From Chloroflexota bacterium (GTDB lineage: Bacteria; Chloroflexota; Limnocylindria; Limnocylindrales; CSP1-4): DNA of 9,375 bases. The stretch is from NCBI GenBank assembly GCA_025935655.1, contig JAICUV010000127.1:1-9375 (forward strand), given 5' to 3'. Positions 1 through 6,543 of this stretch are shown here, one piece after another. A program made the translations under genes and the position numbers. Numbering within the stretch: position 1 is the stretch's first letter; the number at the start of each line of letters is the position of its first letter. The notes under the pieces are model-generated. The model was not told where the DNA came from and ran no database searches. It was given only the letters and a program-made list of their open reading frames with translations.

Positions 1-13
1 CGCCTGGCGGCGC

Positions 14-48
14 GGGTGGCGGGGCGGGGGGGGCGGGGGGGGGCCCCC
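14..48 (+). other. G-tract with G-quadruplex potential upstream of the LuxR-type regulator
   Basis: Four or more G runs lie on the + strand: GGG at 14-16, GGGG at 21-24, eight G at 26-33 and nine G at 35-43. Loops are as short as one base, and CCCCC follows at 44-48. This fits the consensus for a very stable intramolecular G-quadruplex; the last G run could instead pair with the C run as a hairpin. It ends 35 bases before the ATG of the regulator, so it would lie in the promoter or 5' leader. No coding sequence can be supported in 1-82. Homopolymer runs of this length are also prone to sequencing error, so their exact lengths are uncertain. Confidence 0.55.
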
Positions 49-82
49 GCGTCCGCAGGCTCGGCTGGGGGTCCGCCGCTGC

Positions 83-3000
83 ATGGCCACAACATTTGTG
101 CCGGCCTGGGCGGCACGCCTCGTCAGCCCGACGCTCGTCGGGCGCGCCCCCGAGATGGCCGCCCTGTCCAGCGCGCGCGACGGCGCGGCGGCCGGGGCGC
201 CGATCCACCAGCTCGTCGCCGGCGAGGCCGGCGTCGGGAAGTCCCGGCTCGTGCGCGAGGCGGCCTCGCTCGCCGCGACGCGGGGCTTCGTCGTGCTCGA
301 GGGCGGCTGCGCCGACCTGGGCGAAGGCGGCGTCCCGTACGGCCCAATCGTGGAGGCGTTCCGCACCCTGGTGCGGGGGCTGACCCCCGCCGGCGTCGAG
401 CGCGTGTTCGCGGAGTCCCGCGTGGACCTCGCCCGCCTCGTGCCCGCGCTGGGCCCGGCCGCCGAGCCCGCGAGCCCCACGGAGTTCCTCGCTCCACGGC
501 TGCTGGACGCGATCCTCGGCGTCCTCCAGCGGCTCGCGGAGACGCGGCCCGTCCTGTTCGTCCTCGAGGACCTCCACTGGGCCGACGCCGCGACCCGCGA
601 GGCCGTGGTGTTCCTCGTCCGGCAGCTGCGCGCCGACCATGTCCTGCTGCTCATGACGTTCCGTGCGGATGAGCTCCATCGGCGCCACCCGCTCCTGCCG
701 TGGCTCGCGGAGCTGGAGCGCGGCGGCCGGGTCGAGCGGATCGCGGTCGCGCGGCTGGGTCTCGAGCAGACCGGCGAGCTCCTCGCCTCGATCCTCGGCG
801 AGACCCCGGCGGCCGATCTCGCGGAGCGGGTCCACCGGCGCTCGGATGGCAACCCGTTCTTCGTCGAGGAGCTCATCGGTGCGGGCGCCCGTGCCGCCGG
901 ACCGATCCCACCCACGCTCCGTGAGGTGCTGCTGGCGCGGATCGTGGCGCTTCCCGAGGACGCCCAGGCGGTGGTGCGGGTGGCGGCCGTGGCGGGCCGC
1001 CGCGTCGACCACGACCTGCTGGCGCGCGTCGCCGGCATGGACGACGACGCGTTGATCGCTGCGCTGCGCTCCGCGGTGGGCAGCCACGTGCTCGTCACGG
1101 CGTCCGCGAGCGACGAGGCCGACGACGGCGACTACACGTTCCGCCACGCGCTGCTGCAGGAGGCCGCCTACGACGACCTGCTCCCAGGCGAGCGACAGCG
1201 GCTCCACCGCGCGTTCGGCGAGGCGCTCGCGGCACGCGGACCCGGGTCCGGGGCGCTCGCCGCCGGCCACTGGGCGGAGCTCGCGTGGCACTGGTCCGCC
1301 GCGCGCGACACGGCGAACGCGTTCGAGGCCTCCGTGCGGGCGGCCGACGCGGCCACCCGGGCGTTCGCGTTCGTGGACGCCCAGCGGCACGGGGAGCGTG
1401 CACTGGAGCTGTGGCCAGCGGTCCCGGACGCCGAGGCGCGTGCGGGGATCGACAAGGCGGCACTCCTCGACCGCGTGGCGCAGGCCGCCTGGCTGGCGAG
1501 CGACAGCCGGCGTGCGGTCGCGCTGCGACGGGCCGCGATCGCCGAGCTCCTCGACGCGGAGCCCCTGCGCCTGGGGATCGCGCAGGAGCGTCTCGGGCGC
1601 GCCCTCTGGTACCACGGCGACACGGAGGCGGCGCTCGAGGCGCACGAGCACGCGATCGCGCTGATTCCCGAGGAGCCGGCGACGCCGGAGCTCGCCCGCG
1701 TGCTCGCCGGGTACGGCCAGATCCTCATGCTGCTCGACCACTGGACGGAGGCGACCGAGGTCCTGACGCGGGCCGTGGACCTCGCTCGCCGGACCGGCGC
1801 CCGCCAGGCGGAGGGGCACGCGCGCAACTCGCTCGGGTTGTGCCTCGCCGTCGCAGGGCGCACGGCCGAGGGCTACGCGTCCCTCGAGGCTGCGCTGGTC
1901 ATCGCCCACGAGATCGGCAGCCCGGACGACATCGGGCGCGCCTACGTGAACCTGAGCGATGCGAAGCGCTACGCCGGCGATCCGGCCGCGGGCCTCGAGG
2001 TCGTACGGCGCGGGGTCGTCGCCGCACACGAGGTCGGCCTGGACCGCACGTACGCCTACTTCATCCGGTCCAACGGCATCCAGAGCGCGTTCGAGCTCGA
2101 CGCCTGGGACGAGGCCGCGCGATTCGCGGCCGAGGCCGTGGAGGCGCCCTCCGAGGGACGCGTCCACCGCCGCTACGGGATCGCGAACTGGCTGTCGCTC
2201 CTCGTGGCCCAGGGGGACCCGCGCGTCGCGCCGCTCCTCGCCGAGCTGGAGGAGCTGCTCCGCGATGCGGCGGTCGAGGCGCAGTTCCACGCCCCGTTCC
2301 GGCTGGCCCAAGCGGAGCACGCGCTGTGGTCCGGCGACACGGCAGGGGCGCTCGAATCGGTCCGACGATCGCGCGAGGAGCTCGGAGATCCGGGCACGCG
2401 CTGGTACGAGGTCCGGATGCTTCGGATCGGCATGCGCGCCGCGGCCGAGGCAGCCGAGGTGGCGAGGGCGCGACGCGACGCGGCCGCCGAGTCGATGGCG
2501 CTCGCGGCGGGGGCGGACACGTGGGCGGTCCTCGAGACGGTCATCGGCCGGGCGCGGGAGACGCTCCGGGGCCTGGCGCTCGACGAGGCCGAGGCGGAGT
2601 TGGCGCTTGCGACGGCGGAGCGGTCGCGTCTCGCCGGGTCGAGCGACGCCGCCTCCTGGCGCGCGGCGCGCGATCGATGGGCGGGTCGGGGGACCGTCTA
2701 CGTCGCGGCCTACTGCGGGCTCCACCTCGGTGAGGCGTCGCTCGTCGCCGGGGACCGGCAGGCCGCGACCGAGTCGCTCGTCGAGGCGGCCGCCACGGCC
2801 CGGCACCTCGGGGCGGGCCCGCTCCTGCGCGCGATCGAGGGCCTCGCCGCACGCGGCCGGATCGACCTGGAGGCGCCGGCGGCGCCCGAGGCGCCCGTCC
2901 CGCTCCCGCGGGACCCGTTCGGGCTCACGCCGCGAGAGCGTGACGTGCTGCCGCTGCTCGTGCAGGGCCGGACCAACCGCCAGATCGCCGAGACGCTGTT

Positions 3001-3109
3001 CATCACCGAGAACACGGCGGGCGTCCACGTCTCCAACATCCTGGGCAAGCTCGGCGCATCGACGCGCACCGAGGCCGCGGCCATCGCCGCCCGCCTCGGC
3101 ATCGGCTGA
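83..3109 (+). CDS. LuxR-family transcriptional regulator with N-terminal AAA/STAND ATPase (LAL/MalT-like)
   Basis: This 1008-residue protein has the order ATPase, helical repeats, DNA-binding domain, typical of large ATP-binding LuxR (LAL) regulators. An FxGR-like entry (LVGRAPEM, about 18-25) leads into Walker A GEAGVGKS (47-54) and Walker B VLFVLEDLHWAD (157-168). A STAND-type sensor motif DGNPFFVEEL lies near 255-264. Residues from about 380 to 900 are Ala/Leu/Glu-rich helical repeats resembling TPRs, the usual effector or partner-binding region. The last 63 residues form a LuxR/FixJ-type helix-turn-helix: LTPRERDVL, then GRTNRQIAETLFIT and HVSNILGKLG. In this family ATP binding and an inducer switch the protein into a DNA-binding activator; the inducer here is unknown. 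The ATG is preceded by only a weak GGGGG at 67-71, and GTG at 98 is an alternative start. The gene is intact and convergent with the methyltransferase, so its targets cannot be read from its neighbours. Confidence 0.93.
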   Translation: MATTFVPAWAARLVSPTLVGRAPEMAALSSARDGAAAGAPIHQLVAGEAGVGKSRLVREAASLAATRGFVVLEGGCADLGEGGVPYGPIVEAFRTLVRGLTPAGVERVFAESRVDLARLVPALGPAAEPASPTEFLAPRLLDAILGVLQRLAETRPVLFVLEDLHWADAATREAVVFLVRQLRADHVLLLMTFRADELHRRHPLLPWLAELERGGRVERIAVARLGLEQTGELLASILGETPAADLAERVHRRSDGNPFFVEELIGAGARAAGPIPPTLREVLLARIVALPEDAQAVVRVAAVAGRRVDHDLLARVAGMDDDALIAALRSAVGSHVLVTASASDEADDGDYTFRHALLQEAAYDDLLPGERQRLHRAFGEALAARGPGSGALAAGHWAELAWHWSAARDTANAFEASVRAADAATRAFAFVDAQRHGERALELWPAVPDAEARAGIDKAALLDRVAQAAWLASDSRRAVALRRAAIAELLDAEPLRLGIAQERLGRALWYHGDTEAALEAHEHAIALIPEEPATPELARVLAGYGQILMLLDHWTEATEVLTRAVDLARRTGARQAEGHARNSLGLCLAVAGRTAEGYASLEAALVIAHEIGSPDDIGRAYVNLSDAKRYAGDPAAGLEVVRRGVVAAHEVGLDRTYAYFIRSNGIQSAFELDAWDEAARFAAEAVEAPSEGRVHRRYGIANWLSLLVAQGDPRVAPLLAELEELLRDAAVEAQFHAPFRLAQAEHALWSGDTAGALESVRRSREELGDPGTRWYEVRMLRIGMRAAAEAAEVARARRDAAAESMALAAGADTWAVLETVIGRARETLRGLALDEAEAELALATAERSRLAGSSDAASWRAARDRWAGRGTVYVAAYCGLHLGEASLVAGDRQAATESLVEAAATARHLGAGPLLRAIEGLAARGRIDLEAPAAPEAPVPLPRDPFGLTPRERDVLPLLVQGRTNRQIAETLFITENTAGVHVSNILGKLGASTRTEAAAIAARLGIG

Positions 3110-3137
3110 GCGGCGCTGCCGCGCCGGACACGAGGAA

Positions 3138-3165
3138 GCGGGCGGATGGTCGCCCATCCGCCCGC
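3138..3165. terminator. Bidirectional hairpin terminator between convergent genes
   Basis: A perfect 12-bp stem has arms GCGGGCGGATGG (3138-3149) and CCATCCGCCCGC (3154-3165) around a TCGC tetraloop. It sits between the stop of the LuxR-type regulator (3109) and the stop of the convergent methyltransferase (3180). There is no U tract on either strand, as is common for hairpin terminators in high-GC genomes. The placement suggests it serves both genes. Confidence 0.7.
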
Positions 3166-3179
3166 GTGCCGGCCTGGTG

Positions 3180-4007
3180 TCAGCCGGTGGTGATCACCGC
3201 CTCGAGGTATTCGCTCGGGACGACCATCGAGCCGTCGTCGGCGACGTTGAACCGCGCGACGAGGTCGAGCAGGTCCCGGCGCAGGGCGGGCTCGCCAGCC
3301 GGGCCCACGGCCTCGAAGGCCTTGAGGGTCGGGCCGTACCACCGCTGCCAGTAGTCCAGGTACGCGTCCGGCGTGCGATAGCGGAACACGAAGTGGCGCT
3401 TGCGGGCCCGCAGCTCGGCGAGCGATCCGCCGAACAGCTCCCGGAGCCGGTCCTCGGTGCCCCACAGGATGGGGGAGCGGAGGCCCGGCGTCGGCGGCAC
3501 GTGGCCGCTGATGACCTTGAACAGGTGGCCGATGAAGCCGTCCGGGGTGTGCGCCACGAGCCCGATGCGCCCGCCGGACCGGGTGACCCGGCCGAGCTCG
3601 GCTGCGGTCCGCTCCTGGTCGGGCGCGAACATCGCGCCGAACACGGACGTCACGACGTCGAACGAGCCGTCCTCGAACGGCAGCGCCTCGGCGTCGCCCT
3701 CCTGGAACGTCACCTCGACGACCTCGGCCGCGGCCCGCTTGCGCGCGTGATCGAGGAGCGACGGGACGTAGTCGATGCCGATGACGTCGGCGCCGTGGCG
3801 CGCCGCGGCGAGGGCCGCGTTGCCGGATCCCGTGGCGACGTCGAGGACGCGCTCCGTGGACCGGAGGTCGAGCGACTCGATGAGCCGCTCCGAGGTGATC
3901 AGGATCTGCGTCCCGATCATGTGGTAGTCGCCGCTGGACCAGGTGGCCTGCTGCTTCTGCTTGATCGCGGCGAGGTCGGGGGCCGGGCGGGTGTCGATCG
4001 CGGTCAT
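3180..4007 (-). CDS. Class I SAM-dependent methyltransferase (UbiE/Methyltransf_11 type)
   Basis: This 275-residue protein has a Rossmann-type methyltransferase core in its first half. Motif I VLDVATGSGNAA is at 54-65, with acidic D79 after the second strand (VIGIDY) as the likely SAM-ribose ligand. Motif II-like GDAEALPF is at 104-111, and DVVTSVFGAMF (117-127) is the post-II strand. The C-terminal third (TPDAYLDYWQRWYGP) is the substrate-side region and gives no specific clue. The small-molecule substrate is unknown. The start is set at the ATG complementary to 4005-4007 because AGGAG lies 5 bases upstream; a reading frame 27 codons longer lacks such a site. It is divergent from the HxlR regulator gene, which suggests HxlR-type control. 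No transmembrane segment or signal peptide is seen. Confidence 0.9.
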   Translation of the reverse strand: MTAIDTRPAPDLAAIKQKQQATWSSGDYHMIGTQILITSERLIESLDLRSTERVLDVATGSGNAALAAARHGADVIGIDYVPSLLDHARKRAAAEVVEVTFQEGDAEALPFEDGSFDVVTSVFGAMFAPDQERTAAELGRVTRSGGRIGLVAHTPDGFIGHLFKVISGHVPPTPGLRSPILWGTEDRLRELFGGSLAELRARKRHFVFRYRTPDAYLDYWQRWYGPTLKAFEAVGPAGEPALRRDLLDLVARFNVADDGSMVVPSEYLEAVITTG

Positions 4008-4012
4008 GGCGT

Positions 4013-4017
4013 CTCCT
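4013..4017 (-). promoter_or_regulatory. Ribosome binding site fixing the methyltransferase start
   Basis: On the minus strand AGGAG is followed by a 5-base spacer and ATG (4007). This strong Shine-Dalgarno match chooses the 275-residue start over an upstream in-frame ATG at 4088. Confidence 0.75.
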
Positions 4018-4055
4018 GTCGTGCGTGGTGGCGTGCTCGCTGACCGCAGGCTGGC

Positions 4056-4117
4056 CCTAACGGCGTGTTCGGGGCATCGGGACGACACCCGAATTCGCTG
4101 GCGTCACGGCCGTTAGG
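4056..4117. promoter_or_regulatory. Widely spaced inverted repeat in the divergent promoter region
   Basis: CCTAACGGC at 4056-4064 is the exact reverse complement of GCCGTTAGG at 4109-4117, 44 bases apart. Both arms lie in the 289-bp region between the divergent methyltransferase and HxlR genes. Two perfect 9-bp half-sites on either side of a possible promoter could be bound by a dimeric regulator, most simply the adjacent HxlR protein. They could also be a transcribed long-range stem. Elsewhere in 4008-4296 I see no gene; TACAGA at 4248-4253 is only a weak -10 candidate for the HxlR gene. Confidence 0.4.
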
Positions 4118-4130
4118 TGACCGGCGGTCA
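4118..4130. promoter_or_regulatory. Palindrome TGACC-GGC-GGTCA, candidate operator
   Basis: A perfect 5+5 bp palindrome with a 3-base centre directly abuts the right arm of the wider inverted repeat. AGGTGAC (4115-4121) and AGGTGTC (4130-4136) also form an imperfect direct repeat with a 15-bp period. This layered symmetry, about 170 bp upstream of the HxlR start and 110 bp upstream of the methyltransferase start, fits an operator cluster. It is inferred from symmetry and position only. Confidence 0.35.
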
Positions 4131-4296
4131 GGTGTCAGCCTCGCGCCGTGGCAGCGCGCCGGCCAGTCCGAAGTCGATACCGGCCGGATCGGGGCCCGTC
4201 GCGCACGAGGGGGCGCGCATCCACGCACGATCCGAGGTCGACGGCGGTACAGAATCAGGACTGGTCGATCGCCCGTGAGGACGTCACAATCCGTCC

Positions 4297-4989
4297 ATGA
4301 CGAGCTACCAGGAGTACTGCCCGATCGCCGTGGGGGCCGAGCTGTTCGGCGACCGCTGGACGCCGCTCATCGTGCGCGAGCTGATCCTCGGCTCGACCCG
4401 CTTCAACGAGATCCACCGCGGTCTCGCGCGGATGAGCCGGTCGCTGCTCGCGCAGCGGCTCCGCGAGCTCGAGCGGCGCGGGATCGTCGTCCGCGAGACG
4501 GGCGGGGGGACGCCGGTCTACCGGCTCACTGATGCGGGGCGCGAGCTGGAGCCGGTCGTGTGGGCCCTCGGCGACTGGGCCGCGCGCTGGTCGTTCGGCG
4601 ATCCCGCGGACGACGAGCTCGACGTCTCGTGGCTCGTGTGGCGGCTGCACCAGTACCTCGAGCCTGCCAGGCTCCCACCGGGTCGGACGGTGATCCAGGT
4701 GATCACGGACGGGCCGGGTGGCGGCGAGGGCTGGCTCGTCGTGGACCGTGGCGAGAGCACCGCCTGCAAGAGCGACCCGGGCTTCGACGTCGACATCGTC
4801 CTGACCGGCGACAACCGTGCCCTGCACCGCTGGATCCTGGGCTGGCACACGTTCGCCGAGGTCCGCTCGTCCGAAGCGGCGCGACTCATCGGCCCGAGCC
4901 GCCTCGCGCGCTCCTTCGCGGGCTGGTTCCGCGAGCCGATGTTCGCGCGCTCCCTGCGCCGCTCGGAGCCGCGCCAGCTGGCAGGCTGA
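4297..4989 (+). CDS. HxlR-family winged-helix transcriptional regulator with extra C-terminal domain
   Basis: This 230-residue protein has an HxlR-type winged helix at its N terminus. It starts with CPI (C8) and FGDRWTPLIVREL, followed by STRFNEIHRGLARMSRSLLAQRLRELERRGIV as the recognition region and a wing ending in YRLTDAGREL (to about 86). HxlR proteins usually end near 110-150 residues. Here about 100 more follow, with a pattern like SCP2-type lipid-binding domains: DVDIVLTGDNRALHRWILG, then FAEVRSSEAARLIGP. That suggests ligand sensing by the extra domain, which is an inference. C8 matches the N-terminal cysteine conserved in many HxlR regulators. GAGGA at 4277-4281 is a distant ribosome site. 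The gene is divergent from the methyltransferase and 66 bases upstream of the SRPBCC gene, so it may regulate both sides and itself. Confidence 0.9.
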   Translation: MTSYQEYCPIAVGAELFGDRWTPLIVRELILGSTRFNEIHRGLARMSRSLLAQRLRELERRGIVVRETGGGTPVYRLTDAGRELEPVVWALGDWAARWSFGDPADDELDVSWLVWRLHQYLEPARLPPGRTVIQVITDGPGGGEGWLVVDRGESTACKSDPGFDVDIVLTGDNRALHRWILGWHTFAEVRSSEAARLIGPSRLARSFAGWFREPMFARSLRRSEPRQLAG

Positions 4990-5020
4990 GCGGCGCGCGC
5001 CCGACGATCGCCGGCTCGGG

Positions 5021-5026
5021 TACGCT
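5021..5026 (+). promoter_or_regulatory. Possible -10 element upstream of the SRPBCC gene
   Basis: TACGCT preceded by GGG fits a TANNNT-type -10 box, 29 bases before the ATG at 5056. No clear -35 is visible. If real, the SRPBCC-GNAT pair can be transcribed independently of the HxlR gene. Confidence 0.3.
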
Positions 5027-5055
5027 CTGGACGCATCGACACAGGAGCGCAGCGC

Positions 5056-5445
5056 ATGGACTTCGAGCGCAAGACCACGGTCTGGGTGGGCGTCGAGGAC
5101 GCCTTCGACTTCTTCGCCGATCCCGCGAACCTGCCGCTGTACGTGCCGACGGTGACGCTCGAGGAGGCGATCGCGGTCGACGGCGACCCCGAGGCCGCCC
5201 CGGACGCGGAGGCGGGCTCGGCGGGGCCGCAGGCGACCTTCGTGCCGGACCGCAAGGAGCACCGGATCACGTGGAGCCTGCCCGGCGACGACTACGCCGG
5301 CTCGATCGAGATCAGGCAGGGCACCCCCAGCAGCTCCGACCTCACGATCCGCCTCCACACCCGGGACGACGTCGACGCCGACCAGGTCAGGCAGATGATC
5401 GAGCAGGTGGTGCGGACGCTCGGGCGGCACCTCTCCGGACGCTGA
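5056..5445 (+). CDS. SRPBCC (START/polyketide-cyclase-like) protein
   Basis: This 129-residue protein matches the SRPBCC helix-grip pattern. A first strand (MDFERKTTVWV) leads to the signature loop EDAFDFFADPANLPLYVPTV (about 14-33). Strands TFVPDRKEHRITWSLPG, YAGSIEIRQG and SDLTIRLHT follow, then a long C-terminal helix (108-126) that would close the hydrophobic pocket. Family members bind or transform small hydrophobic ligands; the ligand here is unknown. Residues 43-58 are an Asp/Ala/Gly/Pro-rich low-complexity loop between strands. AGGAG at 5043-5047, 8 bases before the ATG, fixes the start. The stop lies 2 bases before the GTG of the acetyltransferase, so the two are probably translationally coupled. 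It is cytoplasmic, with no signal peptide. Confidence 0.82.
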   Translation: MDFERKTTVWVGVEDAFDFFADPANLPLYVPTVTLEEAIAVDGDPEAAPDAEAGSAGPQATFVPDRKEHRITWSLPGDDYAGSIEIRQGTPSSSDLTIRLHTRDDVDADQVRQMIEQVVRTLGRHLSGR

Positions 5446-5447
5446 AC

Positions 5448-5927
5448 GTGGCCGAGGTCACGCTCTCGCGGGAGCGTCCCGACCATCCCGACGCCGAGGC
5501 CCTGGTCCTCGAGCTCGAGGAGCACCTGGCCGCACGCTATCCCGCGGAGAGCCGCCACGGGGTCTCGGTCCAGCAGCTGGTGGACCAGGGCGTGCACTTC
5601 TTCGTGCTCCGCGACGACGGCGCGCCGGCGGCGTGCGGCGGCATCCTGTTCGTCGAGGACGATGGGCCGGAGCCCTACGGCGAGATCAAGCGGATGTACG
5701 CGCGCGGCGCGTACCGGGGCAAGGGGTATGGGCGCCGCGTCCTCGCCCGGTTGCTGGACCACGCCCGCGAGCGCGGCGTGACCCTCGTGCGCCTGGAGAC
5801 CGGCCTCGACCAGGTCGAGGCCATCGGCCTCTACGAGTCGATGGGGTTTCGTCGCTGCCCGCCGTTCGGCCCCTACCGCGACGACCCGCTGAGCCCCACC
5901 TACGAGCTGCGGATCCCGGCGGCCTGA
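5448..5927 (+). CDS. GNAT-family N-acetyltransferase (YsnE-like)
   Basis: This 159-residue single-domain acetyltransferase has motif A EIKRMYARGAYRGKGYGRRVL (79-99), including the acetyl-CoA pyrophosphate-binding signature RGKGYG (90-95). Motif B is LETGLDQVEAIGLYESMGF (116-134). The ending PPFGPYRDDPLSPTYEL resembles the small GNAT group containing Bacillus YsnE, whose physiological acceptor is not firmly established; the substrate here is unknown. The start is GTG at 5448, the first start after the SRPBCC stop, giving a normal GNAT N terminus. There is no strong ribosome site, consistent with coupling to the gene upstream. It converges on the gene at 5940-6473 with only 12 bases between stops and no obvious terminator. 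Confidence 0.88.
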   Translation: MAEVTLSRERPDHPDAEALVLELEEHLAARYPAESRHGVSVQQLVDQGVHFFVLRDDGAPAACGGILFVEDDGPEPYGEIKRMYARGAYRGKGYGRRVLARLLDHARERGVTLVRLETGLDQVEAIGLYESMGFRRCPPFGPYRDDPLSPTYELRIPAA

Positions 5928-5939
5928 CGGCGGCGGCCC

Positions 5940-6473
5940 TCAGAGGCCCAGGACGCGGAGCACCTCGCCCGGCACCCGCAGGTCGGCGCCCGTCTCGCGG
6001 ATGACCTCCAGCTGGAACGCGATCGGCAGGCCCAGCATCGCCTCGCCCGCCGTCGCCTGCGTCCCCTTGGTCGCGGTGGCGAGGGCGATCAGCCGTGCCA
6101 CGACGAGCTGGTTGAGCGCCATGCCGATGACCGTGCTCCCGGCGTCGGGTGTCGCGGGCTGCCCGGCGGCGGCGAGCCGCCCGAGGATCGCGCCACGGTC
6201 CTCCGTGGGAAGGCCGGCCCACACGCGCTCGGTCTCGAGGGAATAGGCCCGCACGCGGAGCAGCTCCCGGACGCGCTGCGCGTCGACGAACGCCTCGTGC
6301 GCGGCCTCGAGCCGGTCCGGGTCGGCGCCCAGCAGCTCCATCTCCGCCTCACGCGACGCGACGTACGCGATCGCGACGTCGGCCTCCGCCTCGGGTCGCG
6401 ACATCAGGCGGGCGCGGGTGACCTGGGACAGGCTCCCGTCGGGGCCACGCTCGAGCGCGATCTCGGACCACAT
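5940..6473 (-). CDS. Hypothetical protein, probably all-helical and cytoplasmic
   Basis: I do not recognise this 177-residue protein. It is rich in Ala, Glu, Arg and Leu, with predicted helices throughout (for example ADVAIAYVASREAEMELLGA and LEAAHEAFVDAQRVRELL). A less charged C-terminal part, STVIGMALNQLVVARLIALATATKG (about 113-137), is hydrophobic but has polar breaks and is more likely a buried helix than a membrane segment. No catalytic motif is visible. The frame opens at 6536, but I place the start at ATG 6473, which begins MWSEIALERG. A -10-like TACACT lies inside the longer version and the codons before 6473 look non-coding. It is divergent from the antiporter across about 70 bp, so the two may share regulation. 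The long open frame with normal codon bias supports a real gene. Confidence 0.72.
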   Translation of the reverse strand: MWSEIALERGPDGSLSQVTRARLMSRPEAEADVAIAYVASREAEMELLGADPDRLEAAHEAFVDAQRVRELLRVRAYSLETERVWAGLPTEDRGAILGRLAAAGQPATPDAGSTVIGMALNQLVVARLIALATATKGTQATAGEAMLGLPIAFQLEVIRETGADLRVPGEVLRVLGL

Positions 6474-6500
6474 GGGCGGCTTCACTCCGTGCGAGCCGGG

Positions 6501-6506
6501 AGTGTA
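6501..6506 (-). promoter_or_regulatory. Candidate -10 box of the hypothetical helical-protein gene
   Basis: On the minus strand the hexamer is TACACT, preceded by GG. A start site about 7 bases downstream would give a leader of roughly 20 bases to ATG 6473. No good -35 is seen 17 bases upstream. It lies in the 70-bp divergent spacer shared with the antiporter and helps choose 6473 over 6536 as the start. Confidence 0.4.
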
Positions 6507-6543
6507 CCGGGGGCGGGTGGACCGCATCGGCGACACTAGGTGC

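Noticed and set aside
1959..4043. 694-codon open frame on the + strand running from the regulator into the methyltransferase region
   Set aside because: It is an Arg/Ser/Pro-rich composition artefact that crosses the end of one well-supported gene and lies antisense to another.
4255..5430. 391-codon minus-strand open frame opposite the HxlR and SRPBCC genes
   Set aside because: It has shadow composition and spans two recognisable genes on the other strand.
6474..6536. Longer start of the hypothetical helical protein at 6536
   Set aside because: The extra 21 codons contain a TACACT -10-like box and look like promoter DNA, with no protein-like pattern.
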